Shown here piece after piece: positions 7,365 through 13,714 of a stretch of 43,723 nucleotides of DNA (positions are counted from its first letter, which is position 1; each line of letters starts with the position of its first letter). Made by a program: the position numbers and the translations under genes. The stretch lies in the NCBI RefSeq assembly GCF_009829075.1, contig NZ_WUQZ01000021.1:1-43723 (forward strand). The letters run 5' to 3'. Below the pieces are notes generated by a model. The model made no database searches, was not told the origin of the DNA, and saw nothing but the letters and a program-made list of their open reading frames with translations. The DNA is from Sphingobacterium composti. GTDB taxonomy: Bacteria; Bacteroidota; Bacteroidia; Sphingobacteriales; Sphingobacteriaceae.

Positions 7365-8301
7365 ATGTTTATATTGCTATAAGGAATTGGCTGAAGGAGA
7401 AGTCGATTATCATAAGAAATGTACGAAAGTATTCTACGGAGTTGATATTGCACCAATACTGCCTTATCGACTAGATGAAATGGAAAATTTAGCAAAGGAG
7501 TCCGTCCAAAATTCTATTACCGTTCCTGGTGTTCAACCAAAATTATCCTTAGGCTGGATAAGAGATGTCTTGAATGATGGGCATCAAGGTCGTCTTACCA
7601 TCTTAGATGCATTGGATGGTCACTATATTTTAAAGCCTCAAAATGCTTTGTATAGTCAAATGCCAGAAAACGAGCATCTCTCAATGAAATTGGCTGAACT
7701 ATTCAAGATTAAGACTGTACCGTCGGCAATGATTCGATTATTGACAGGTGAATTGTGTTATATCACCAAGAGAATAGATCGTAATGCAGATGGTTCGAAA
7801 AATCATATGATAGATTTTTTGCAAATTTTGGAGCTGGAGCATAAGTACAAAGGAAGTATGGAGCTAGTTGGTAAGAAAATAGGAGAGCTTTCTAATAATA
7901 CATTATTGGATAAACGCCGATTTTTAGAACTTGCGATTTTCAATTATATAATTGGCAATAATGATATGCATCTTAAAAACTTCTCCATGTTTAAGGATCA
8001 CCATTTTGGTTGGGTGTTATCAGCTGCTTATGATCTATTGAATGTGAAGATTATTTTGCCATCAGATAAAGACGATACTGCATTAATGTTGGGTGGAAAG
8101 AAGCAAAATTTTAATATAGGCTATTTTAATCGTTTGGCAGAAGTTTTAGGCTTGAATGAAAAGCAAATACAGACGATTTTTAAGCGTATTCAAGTATGGA
8201 AACCTAGAGCATTGCAGCTTATTGAAAACTCTTTCTTAAATGAAAATAACAAATTAGCATATAAAATTTTAGTGGAGGAAAGGGTTAGGCTATTTATTTA
8301 G
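7351..8301 (+). CDS. hipT: HipT-like Ser/Thr kinase toxin (HipA family), copy 1
   Basis: A 316-residue HipA-fold kinase lacking the N-terminal subdomain that HipS supplies. Visible are the glycine-rich/autophosphorylation loop (SITVPGVQPK, residues 55-64), an ATP-binding Lys in YILKP (K95), the catalytic loop GNNDMHLKNF (D205, N210) and the metal-binding Asp in AYDLL (D228). All key residues are intact, so it should be active. HipA/HipT kinases inactivate aminoacyl-tRNA synthetases (GltX, TrpS); the target here is unknown. The N-terminus adds C6-x2-C9 and H21-x2-C24, a possible zinc site. Confidence 0.87.
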   Translation: MMKNRCLYCYKELAEGEVDYHKKCTKVFYGVDIAPILPYRLDEMENLAKESVQNSITVPGVQPKLSLGWIRDVLNDGHQGRLTILDALDGHYILKPQNALYSQMPENEHLSMKLAELFKIKTVPSAMIRLLTGELCYITKRIDRNADGSKNHMIDFLQILELEHKYKGSMELVGKKIGELSNNTLLDKRRFLELAIFNYIIGNNDMHLKNFSMFKDHHFGWVLSAAYDLLNVKIILPSDKDDTALMLGGKKQNFNIGYFNRLAEVLGLNEKQIQTIFKRIQVWKPRALQLIENSFLNENNKLAYKILVEERVRLFI

Positions 8302-8466
8302 CTTTTAAACTCAAAATAGGGAACGCTTAAATTACCTTATGCATATTAGATTATGGTTTTCCGTAAGTTTATTAAGGTTTTTCTAAGTATATTAGTCACA
8401 ATTATTAACACGTAAACTATTATTTTTTGTTTCAAATATAGATTCAAAAAGTATACAAATATTCAA

Positions 8467-8697
8467 ATGACAAGTCAAGCACAAAGAGCAGAACTGCAAA
8501 ATAAAATATGGAAGATAGCCAATGAAGTTCGTGGCTCGGTAGATGGATGGGATTTCAAACATTTTGTTTTAGGAACATTATTCTATCGTTTTATTAGTGA
8601 GAATTTTACTGACTATATTGAGGCTGGCGATGCTTCTGTGAATTATGCGAAATTTAATGATGCTGATATTCCAGAGGAAGTATTGGGATATGGAAGA
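8467..8697 (+). pseudogene. hsdM: Type I RM methyltransferase HsdM, N-terminal stump
   Basis: About 75 residues that match the start of type IC (EcoR124-like) HsdM: IWKIANEVRGSVDGWDFKHF, VLGTLFYRFISENFT and YAKFNDADIPEE. After about 8690 the similarity ends and radC-like sequence begins in another frame. The methylase domain, with the NPPY/NPPF motif, is entirely gone. It lies 165 bp after hipT copy 1, just as an intact but different hsd operon follows hipT copy 2. Confidence 0.85.
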
Positions 8698-9033
8698 GTT
8701 TGAGATTAGAGAAAGTTTTTATGCTTTATATTTCAATACTAAATTAGATGTAGTAGGATATCGAAAAATAGCTGATGGAGGATTAGATGGCGTAATGGTA
8801 GATATGAGATTGATTATGTCATCGGCTTTATTATGTAATGCAACCAGAATTGCTGTAGCGCATTATGTTAGGTAAATAATCATCCTTCTGGATCACTTAA
8901 TCCTAGTAGCGCAGATTGAACGTTAACTAAAAAAATCATTGAAGCAGGAAAAGTCTAAGATATTCAGCTATTAGATCATATTGTACTTACTGCTGATAAT
9001 TATTATTCATTTAGAGATGAAGGAGAGTTTTAA
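8692..9033 (+). pseudogene. radC: Decayed RadC-family (JAB domain) protein
   Basis: A RadC/JAB1-MPN-like domain broken by at least one frameshift and two stops. Readable pieces are MEEFEIRESFYALYFNTK, DVVGYRKIADGGLDGVMVDM, IAVAH (8846-8863 region), then in another frame NHPSGSLNPSSAD, KKIIEAGK, DIQLLDHIVLTADN and YYSFRDEGEF before TAA at 9031-9033. The JAB metal motif H-x-H-PSG is split by a short insertion between AH and NHPSG. Accessory RadC genes of this kind are common on Bacteroidota ICEs and prophages. The upstream part is missing at the junction with the hsdM stump. Confidence 0.8.
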
Positions 9034-9305
9034 GCTCTCCCCAAGAACTCTAACAAAAAAACACATCATTTCTCTTTATAAATTTTTAGTTTGTTGGATG
9101 AACGTTCAAGATATAATTTCAAGAGATCATTTAAGTCTGCTCAAATATATATAAATGAAAAGTTTGAAGAATCAAGAGGGGAGGAAATTTATTTAGGAGA
9201 AAAACCTACCCAAAGAGTTGAGTAGGTTATCCTTTATTCAATTATGAAAAAAAATTACTCTATATATTGATAACGTAATTGAACATGTTTTATTGCTTCA
9301 TGAAA
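9034..9305. other. Gene-free stretch with one hairpin
   Basis: No convincing gene. A short open piece (about 9081-9226, containing NEKFEESRGEEIYLG) has a stop just upstream and no start, so it may be a gene remnant. A hairpin AACCTAC / GTAGGTT (9203-9209 and 9222-9228) followed by TATCCTTTATT could be its terminator. Confidence 0.4.
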
Positions 9306-9593
9306 TTACTTTTCAGTTATGCTTCTTCCTGCTCCTGCAGTCAAGTATTTATTGTGTACAAACCTCGTATAATACCACGCTAAATCATGAAGCTCTTTAT
9401 CATTCTTAGCATAAGATTCAAATTCTTTTCTTGATAAATGCTTTACCCGACTAAGAGCATCCAATGCATCATCACGAAGATTACGAGCTTGTAAGTTATT
9501 GATTGGATCTTTACACTCGTTGAGGACTATTAATATTTTATCAATCCATTCTTTCATATAGACAAAACTAAACAACTTGAATATTGTTTTCAA
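9306..9593 (-). CDS. Hypothetical protein, 95 aa
   Basis: Not recognised. A helical, charged protein (NLRDDALDALSRVKHLSRKE, ELHDLAWYYTRFVHNKYL). An ATG at 9557 (MKEWIDKILI) could be the true start, which would remove a hydrophobic first dozen residues. Divergent from the next gene with a 49-bp gap, so the two may share a control region. It stands in decayed accessory DNA and could be a cargo gene. Confidence 0.5.
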   Translation of the reverse strand: MKTIFKLFSFVYMKEWIDKILIVLNECKDPINNLQARNLRDDALDALSRVKHLSRKEFESYAKNDKELHDLAWYYTRFVHNKYLTAGAGRSITEK

Positions 9594-9642
9594 GTAAGGA
9601 TGAAGGAGATACTGGTATTAGAATTATAAGGTTATCTTAGTT

Positions 9643-9963
9643 ATGGAAACAAAAAACGATATAATAGCAAAACTTGAGGGATTAAGTTCTAACGTCAAGA
9701 AAGCAAAAACAGGAGGAGATTTGTACATCAGCTTTAAAAACTACCGCGATACGATACTAGAATATTGGCCTGAAGGTTTGGTAGATCTACAAGGATGGAA
9801 AGGAGAAATTGATTTAACCTTAGAAAAGCTTGAAAATATGAGGGACGAAAAAATCATTTCATCAAGCAATGATCTATCTAGTTTAAAAAAAGACGCCGAA
9901 GTGGTAATGAAAAATTTTAATATCAAATTCGAAATATTTTTCAAAAAGACCGATGTCAGTTAA
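9643..9963 (+). CDS. Hypothetical protein, 106 aa
   Basis: Not recognised. A lysine- and glutamate-rich helical protein without signal or membrane segments (DIIAKLEGLSSNVKKAKTGG, SFKNYRDTILEYWPEG, LEKLENMRDEKI). Starts at ATG 9643, divergent from the 95-residue gene at 9306-9593. The pair may be an accessory two-gene unit, but nothing in the sequences reveals a function. Confidence 0.55.
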   Translation: METKNDIIAKLEGLSSNVKKAKTGGDLYISFKNYRDTILEYWPEGLVDLQGWKGEIDLTLEKLENMRDEKIISSSNDLSSLKKDAEVVMKNFNIKFEIFFKKTDVS

Positions 9964-9989
9964 CTATACTTTTCATTTTTCAATACAAA

Positions 9990-10011
9990 AGCCTAACGGT
10001 TAGGTTAGGCT
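9990..10011 (-). terminator. Weak bidirectional hairpin
   Basis: An 8-bp stem AGCCTAAC / GTTAGGCT lies between two convergent genes. It is followed by TTTTG on the minus strand and AAAATCG on the plus strand, so it fits better as terminator for the DUF2971 remnant. Confidence 0.55.
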
Positions 10012-10039
10012 AAAATCGTTATTCTTGTATGTATTAATA

Positions 10040-10540
10040 TCATATCATGTTATATAAATTTGATTTTATAATTTCAAAATTCACACCAAGACTATTAAGA
10101 ACATTCCTTATAGTATTTTCTTCCCATTCAGGCATTAAAGGGCTCAAGTAAACAGAGGTAATTAATTTTTCAATATCAACTGTTTTAAAGCATCCATTTT
10201 CAAATTCGGGTAGTTGCCCTAAAATAATGCTGTTGTCCCTGCATAGTAGTCGTATTTCTTTTTCGTGGACAAAGGATTTTCTTTTATATAAAAAAGGATA
10301 AAAAAGATTTCCTTCATCCATATATTCACTATCATAATCTATATACCTAACTTCCCCTATTTGTACGTTATCATCTTCAACACACTCCATTAAGTCAGCA
10401 ATTGTAGTTCTAATTGCAATCCCCGAATCTATGGTAGAATATAGCTGCCACATTGCAGCAGATTCATATTCATTAATATGCCAACAATTTACATATAATC
10501 TAGATCTAACTTGCTCATTTAATACCCTGTAATCGGTAAT
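10040..10540 (-). pseudogene. DUF2971 protein, 5' truncated
   Basis: The C-terminal part of a DUF2971 protein: NCWHINEYESAAMWQLYST, GIAIRTT, IGEVRYIDYD, FLYKRKSFVHEKEIRLLC are the domain's hallmarks. An ATG exists at 10453, but homologous residues continue upstream in frame to 10540, where a stop intervenes, so the usual N-terminal 60-80 residues (the LYKYR and FNDPFE region) are missing. DUF2971 genes are common in phage-defence neighbourhoods, with role unknown. The truncation point lies next to the tandem repeats at 10568-10641. Confidence 0.7.
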
Positions 10541-10567
10541 TCAGAATACACAACTTTTGGTAATTAT

Positions 10568-10641
10568 GAGTGCAGCAAAAATGGCAAGAATGGTGCAGCA
10601 TTTTTGGCAATAAAGAGTGCAGCATAAATGGCAATAATAAA
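10568..10641. repeat. Three tandem 23-27 bp repeats, possible IS21-type end
   Basis: Three consecutive units built on GTGCAGCA-x3-TTGGCAA / AATGGCAA: 10568-10591, 10592-10614 and 10615-10641. Multiple short repeats at an element end are a feature of IS21-family insertion sequences, and the first unit follows a TGA. No istA or istB gene is present, so if this reading is right only a solo end remains. It lies exactly where the DUF2971 gene is cut. Confidence 0.45.
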
Positions 10642-10722
10642 TACATAGTTCATCTTTTGGAACATAAGGCTACTTCCCTCCAGAAAGACTATTTACAGTT
10701 ATCATAATTTAATGTTTCTTTC

Positions 10723-10794
10723 AACTTATCCAAAATGGAATTTTCATGTAAGTGAATGGGGGTGAAAGATTTTCTTCACCCTGATGGATAAGTT
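10723..10794. other. Nested hairpin of unknown role
   Basis: An outer 9-bp stem AACTTATCC / GGATAAGTT (10723-10731, 10786-10794) encloses an inner 7-bp stem GGGTGAA / TTCACCC (10760-10766, 10775-10781). It lies downstream of the 55-residue minus-strand gene and could end its transcript or be a small structured RNA. Nothing else is seen between 10642 and 10821. Confidence 0.4.
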
Positions 10795-10821
10795 TTAAGT
10801 TTTGAAAATGTTCTTTGTATT

Positions 10822-10989
10822 TCATAACTCTAACTTTATCTGTTTACAAGGTTTGTTTAATTCTTCTTCTTGCTTCATCGCTTCTATCTGTTTCCTTACG
10901 TTGGCGATTACTTCTAGCTTTTCCTCAGTTGTTAAATCAAACTCACTGAGGAATGCTATTATTTGGTTTGCTTGCTCGGTGGGTGTCAT
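10822..10989 (-). CDS. Small hypothetical protein, 55 aa
   Basis: A short frame starting MTPTEQANQIIAFLSEFDLT and continuing through TEEKLEVIANVRKQIEAMKQ to NKPCKQIKLEL. It is entirely helical and charged, without membrane segment. Its regular amphipathic pattern and its position at the head or tail of a run of minus-strand small accessory genes (10.8-13.3 kb) support translation. Function unknown; such genes are typical of phage or ICE cargo. Confidence 0.55.
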   Translation of the reverse strand: MTPTEQANQIIAFLSEFDLTTEEKLEVIANVRKQIEAMKQEEELNKPCKQIKLEL

Positions 10990-11104
10990 TTTTTTTCAAT
11001 CGATTGCGTCAATATTGGTTGACATCAAACCTTTTTAATAACTAATTGTTAATACTTTTCTAACTCTTGTAGTTTATTTTTGAACCAATTAAAAATGAAA
11101 AGTT

Positions 11105-11212
11105 ATGAGAGCAAAAATTTCAACTGAAAAGGTATTGGCTATTATTGTAATCATACTCACAATAACAGCACTTATTTTGATGTACTTGTGTTTTACTATG
11201 GAGAAGCCTTGA
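11105..11212 (+). CDS. Single-pass membrane peptide, 35 aa
   Basis: ATG 11105 to TGA 11212 encodes a 35-residue peptide with a charged start (MRAKISTEK), one uninterrupted hydrophobic helix (VLAIIVIILTITALILMYLC) and a short tail (FTMEKP). The pattern resembles small phage or toxin membrane peptides. It is shorter than most gene finders accept, and the only support is the clear helix. Confidence 0.35.
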   Translation: MRAKISTEKVLAIIVIILTITALILMYLCFTMEKP

Positions 11213-11222
11213 ATCTCTCTAA

Positions 11223-11633
11223 TTACTTAGTTTCTCCTTTCAGTTTAACCCAACCTATGTTTACTAATTCTTCAACTGATAAGCCCATCCACGGTAGAGC
11301 GTAGCCTTTTGAACGTAGGAAGTCAGATATTCTAAAACTCATATCACCTTTGCAATTGAAGTGAGCAATACACCCATGTATATACGTGATTATTTGCTCT
11401 TTTAATTGATCGTAAATATCAACTTTCATAACCTTAGCTACTTCTATTGCATCCTCATCACTTATTGAGGGTAGAGGTTTGAGTTCGAGGTATTCCGCTT
11501 CAAGCCCTGGACGACATAGATCTATGTTAGTTATAGGTAACGCAGGTATGTTTGGTAATTCTTCATGTCTAAGGCAATGAATGCCAAAATACAGCGCAAA
11601 GAACTTCGCTTTATTTTCTAATGTGTTTTCCAT
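11223..11633 (-). CDS. Phage/ICE-type hypothetical protein, 136 aa
   Basis: The start MENTLENKAKFFALYFG and the end FLRSKGYALPWMGLSVEELVNIGWVKLK are typical of a protein seen repeatedly in Bacteroidota prophages and conjugative elements; its function is unknown. A middle segment, SISDEDAIEVAKVM, also belongs to that family. No signal or membrane segment. It marks the surrounding minus-strand genes as phage-derived cargo. Confidence 0.7.
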   Translation of the reverse strand: MENTLENKAKFFALYFGIHCLRHEELPNIPALPITNIDLCRPGLEAEYLELKPLPSISDEDAIEVAKVMKVDIYDQLKEQIITYIHGCIAHFNCKGDMSFRISDFLRSKGYALPWMGLSVEELVNIGWVKLKGETK

Positions 11634-11674
11634 TTTATTCTCCTTTCAGTTATATATTTTTTATTTAATTTAGA

Positions 11675-11869
11675 TTGATGGACGAAAATCAACTTATAGG
11701 TATAGTAATGGGTTTATCTACTATTTTAATTGCTCTTATTTTAAAGAGGATTATTAAACCTGGTATATATGTAGACAGCTTCAAAATCAATACATACTTC
11801 TATTCCCTTGTAGCATTTGGTATTTTTATCCTTGGTCTTATCTTTTATGATTTTATTAGAAAATTGTAA
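11675..11869 (+). CDS. Small membrane protein, 64 aa
   Basis: Two membrane helices (GIVMGLSTILIALILK, residues 8-24, and YSLVAFGIFILGLIFY, residues 43-58) separated by a polar loop with KRIIKPGIYVDSFK. No known family. The second Met (11678) could equally be the start. It is divergent from the 136-residue gene with a 41-bp gap. Confidence 0.5.
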   Translation: MMDENQLIGIVMGLSTILIALILKRIIKPGIYVDSFKINTYFYSLVAFGIFILGLIFYDFIRKL

Positions 11870-11927
11870 TCAAATATCCCCTCTAACTCTACTATCTGTA
11901 CAGTTATAGAAGGTGGTAGGTAATTTC

Positions 11928-12101
11928 TCATTCCGTAATATTTGAATTGATTAAGGATTCGATTTCATTTATTAGCAAAGAGCCTTGACCGAACGCATCT
12001 CGGAATTGCTCTAACTCATATTTAGCTTTATGTAATGCTTCAATCAACTCGGTATTCTTCTCTCTCAATACCATTATCTCGGTTAATAGGGTGTTTTCCA
12101 T
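11928..12101 (-). CDS. Small coiled-coil-like protein, 57 aa
   Basis: A frame from ATG 12101 encodes MENTLLTEIMVLREKNTELI followed by EALHKAKYELEQFRDAF and a shorter tail ending NITE. The heptad-like helix and the start 8 bp past the stop of the zinc-ribbon gene suggest a real gene in the minus-strand operon. Function unknown. Confidence 0.6.
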   Translation of the reverse strand: MENTLLTEIMVLREKNTELIEALHKAKYELEQFRDAFGQGSLLINEIESLINSNITE

Positions 12102-12108
12102 TGGCTAT

Positions 12109-12288
12109 TTAATTTGAGTGGCTGATTTGATTTTGTTGATCTCTTACCTTTTTCATGAAATCTGAATCTTCATCAGGTAGTTCCATATCTTGCTCATAGT
12201 ATTGATCAAGAATGTATAGTTCTTCGTGGCAGTTGGTGCATCTTCCTGAATACACTTTGCAACCGCAATCTTCACAGTAGTTAGCCAT
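12109..12288 (-). CDS. Small zinc-ribbon-like protein, 59 aa
   Basis: The frame starting at 12288 carries two CxxC-type knuckles, C5-x2-C8 with C10, and C17-x2-C20 followed by H21 (MANYCEDCGCKVYSGRCTNC). The rest is acidic (YYEQDMELPDEDSDF). The arrangement fits a structural zinc site in a phage-type accessory protein. It follows the 117-residue gene with a 14-bp gap in the same operon. Confidence 0.6.
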   Translation of the reverse strand: MANYCEDCGCKVYSGRCTNCHEELYILDQYYEQDMELPDEDSDFMKKVRDQQNQISHSN

Positions 12289-12302
12289 TTCCTTCTTTCT
12301 AT

Positions 12303-12656
12303 TTAAGCCCTTCTGAGCATTGATGATTGTTTAATTAATACACTTGATTCTTGATTTATAAGCCAATGGTTATTTGCTTTATGAAATTTGTAATCTGTAA
12401 CTTCATAGGCTAATATTTTAAATCCTAATGGCTCAAGTACTGCCATATCTTCTTTAGGAAACCATTGTTCTAATTCTTCTAAATTTTTCGTAGCTGATAA
12501 GTAACCAACTGTTTCTTTACAAAAAGGCATCTGAACTTGATTACATTTTAGCATCTTAAAAGCAGGACTGTTTATTGCTCCGTGAAAGTTTCCATTTTGG
12601 TCGTACCACATACCACTTTGGTCTGTAGTGCCTACTCGGTAGAATATTTGTTTCAT
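12303..12656 (-). CDS. Phage/ICE-type hypothetical protein, 117 aa
   Basis: The sequence FYRVGTTDQSGMWYDQNG, then QMPFCKETVGYLSATKNLEE and LEQWFPKEDMAVLEPLGF is a recognisable Bacteroidota prophage/ICE protein of unknown function; YLSATxxLEEL and the WF-x-KED-x3-LEP block are its conserved parts. It starts 2 bp past the stop of the preceding gene, so the run 13316-11928 behaves as one operon. Confidence 0.7.
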   Translation of the reverse strand: MKQIFYRVGTTDQSGMWYDQNGNFHGAINSPAFKMLKCNQVQMPFCKETVGYLSATKNLEELEQWFPKEDMAVLEPLGFKILAYEVTDYKFHKANNHWLINQESSVLIKQSSMLRRA

Positions 12657-12658
12657 GG

Positions 12659-12859
12659 CTATTTAGGTGATGCGACAAAGCTTCGTAGCTGAACATCCTT
12701 ATCGGACACTTTCAGTTTAAGCTTTTGTTTAATGATTAATTGCTGTGCCTGATGAAATGAAGCGTCTAAGTCTGATACTCGTACTTCTATTCCATTCTTA
12801 TAAGGCCTAAAGGAGCCATATCCAAATAGCTCTTTAAATTTCTCTAGGTGTTTATTCAT
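12659..12859 (-). CDS. Hypothetical accessory protein, 66 aa
   Basis: Starts at ATG 12859 (MNKHLEKFKELFGYGSF), chosen because this start overlaps the stop of the upstream clamp-like gene by 8 bp, as expected for coupled phage genes; the longer frame to 12904 runs inside that gene. It has a small alpha/beta pattern with FHQAQQLIIKQKLKLKVSDK. No known family. Confidence 0.6.
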   Translation of the reverse strand: MNKHLEKFKELFGYGSFRPYKNGIEVRVSDLDASFHQAQQLIIKQKLKLKVSDKDVQLRSFVASPK

Positions 12860-13316
12860 GATTTGATACCGGTGAAATAATTGCCACTTGCTTATCAACT
12901 TCAATTTCAGAAGTGACCAATAATGGTCTATTTGGTGCCGTAAATTGAATTTTTATAAAAGGTTCGTGATTATGAAACATAACTTTCTGTAATAAATCGA
13001 GATGGTTTGCTCTTACAGAAAACTTATTTGTTTGGTAATCTTTTATTGTAGGTATTACAGCTTCTACGTTTGGATATTTATCATCAAAAAATTGATGTGT
13101 GGTGGATAAAAAACCCTTTCTAGACTTTATACCCTCTGGAAGTATTTCGAAATAATCACATTTCTTCATAAATTTTAAATGGTCTTTATGAAGTAGTTTG
13201 TCGTCTAAAGCTTTTATTTCTTCATCATTAAATCCATGAAGGGATAAATGTTGTTTTATTGCTATATATGCGTTAGTTGCGTATACAAATCCATCCTTAA
13301 AATATACGCATTGCAT
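12852..13316 (-). CDS. DNA polymerase beta-clamp-like phage protein, probably 5' truncated
   Basis: 154 residues with a sliding-clamp flavour: LRPAMQCVYFKDGFVYATNA just around the start resembles the DLRP-x-M-x-V and ATD segments of DnaN-like phage proteins, and FIKIQFTAPNRPLLVTS with VAIISPV resembles the clamp's final domain (PLLI and MP-x-R region). The homologous frame stays open upstream of the first ATG to about 13409 (KFLETNLEIICGNDDLRPA), but holds no ATG, so the original start seems lost or mutated (an ATA-AAC-CCC-AAT begins the segment). First gene of the minus-strand run. Confidence 0.5.
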   Translation of the reverse strand: MQCVYFKDGFVYATNAYIAIKQHLSLHGFNDEEIKALDDKLLHKDHLKFMKKCDYFEILPEGIKSRKGFLSTTHQFFDDKYPNVEAVIPTIKDYQTNKFSVRANHLDLLQKVMFHNHEPFIKIQFTAPNRPLLVTSEIEVDKQVAIISPVSNHE

Positions 13317-13544
13317 TGCAGGACGTAAATCGTCATTTCCGCAAATTATTTCTAAGTTAGTTTCTAAAAACTTGCTTTTATTGGGGTTTATTAGTAATGC
13401 TATTGAAGCTCAATTTCAGATTGTAAAAGATGTATCAATTGATGATAATTGGTAGGAAATTAAAATAAATCGTGACCAAAATCGTGACCAAGTAAAATAA
13501 AAAGGAGGTAAATCGTTGTGATTCACCTCTTTAATTCACCCTTC
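13317..13544. other. Left flank of attL: hairpin and tandem repeat
   Basis: Holds an exact tandem pair of the 12-mer AATCGTGACCAA (13468-13479 and 13480-13491), then an imperfect hairpin AAAGGAGGTAAAT / ATTCACCTCTTT (13501-13532) that looks like a terminator. Direct repeats of this kind close to an attachment core are typical of integrase arm-binding sites, here perhaps from a different element than the island to the right. No gene seen. Confidence 0.45.
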
Positions 13545-13558
13545 TGTGGAGTCGGAGG
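13545..13558. repeat. attL of the tmRNA-integrated island
   Basis: TGTGGAGTCGGAGG is identical to the 3' end of the tmRNA gene at 28355-28368. Bases on either side differ. It lies 156 bp upstream of the integrase start, the usual place for an attachment site. Confidence 0.85.
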
Positions 13559-13714
13559 CTCTTTTTATAAGGTTTTTTAGTGTTTGTTTAAGTTTATTTA
13601 ATGTTTGTAATCTGTTGGTTTTTAGTCTGTTGGTTTTATTTAGCTTTTTGTAGTCTTTTAGGATATATCAAAAAAGTGGTGTAAATTGTGTTGTAAATTT
13701 GAAATACACCACGT

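Larger units (their letters stand above)
6730..8301 (+). repeat. Long direct repeat (hipBST copy 1)
   Basis: 1572 bp that match 18607-20178 with substitutions only: operators, all three start codons and the final stop keep an offset of exactly 11877 bp. Weaker similarity continues for about 100 bp beyond the stop (for example TTTCTAAGTATATT in both). This is an old duplication or two acquisitions of closely related loci. Confidence 0.9.

Noticed and set aside
10802..11038. 78-aa plus-strand frame
   Set aside because: It is antisense to a better small minus-strand frame (10822-10989) with regular helical composition; low-complexity Ser/Phe content indicates a shadow.
13399..13456. C-terminus of a plus-strand gene (AIEAQFQIVKDVSIDDNW)
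   Set aside because: It is antisense to the upstream part of the clamp-like frame, has no start, and matches nothing I recognise; noted only as part of the attL flank.
13545..13558. Remnant of a second tmRNA gene
   Set aside because: Only 14 bases match ssrA, and the surrounding tRNA-like sequence is missing; an attachment core explains it better.
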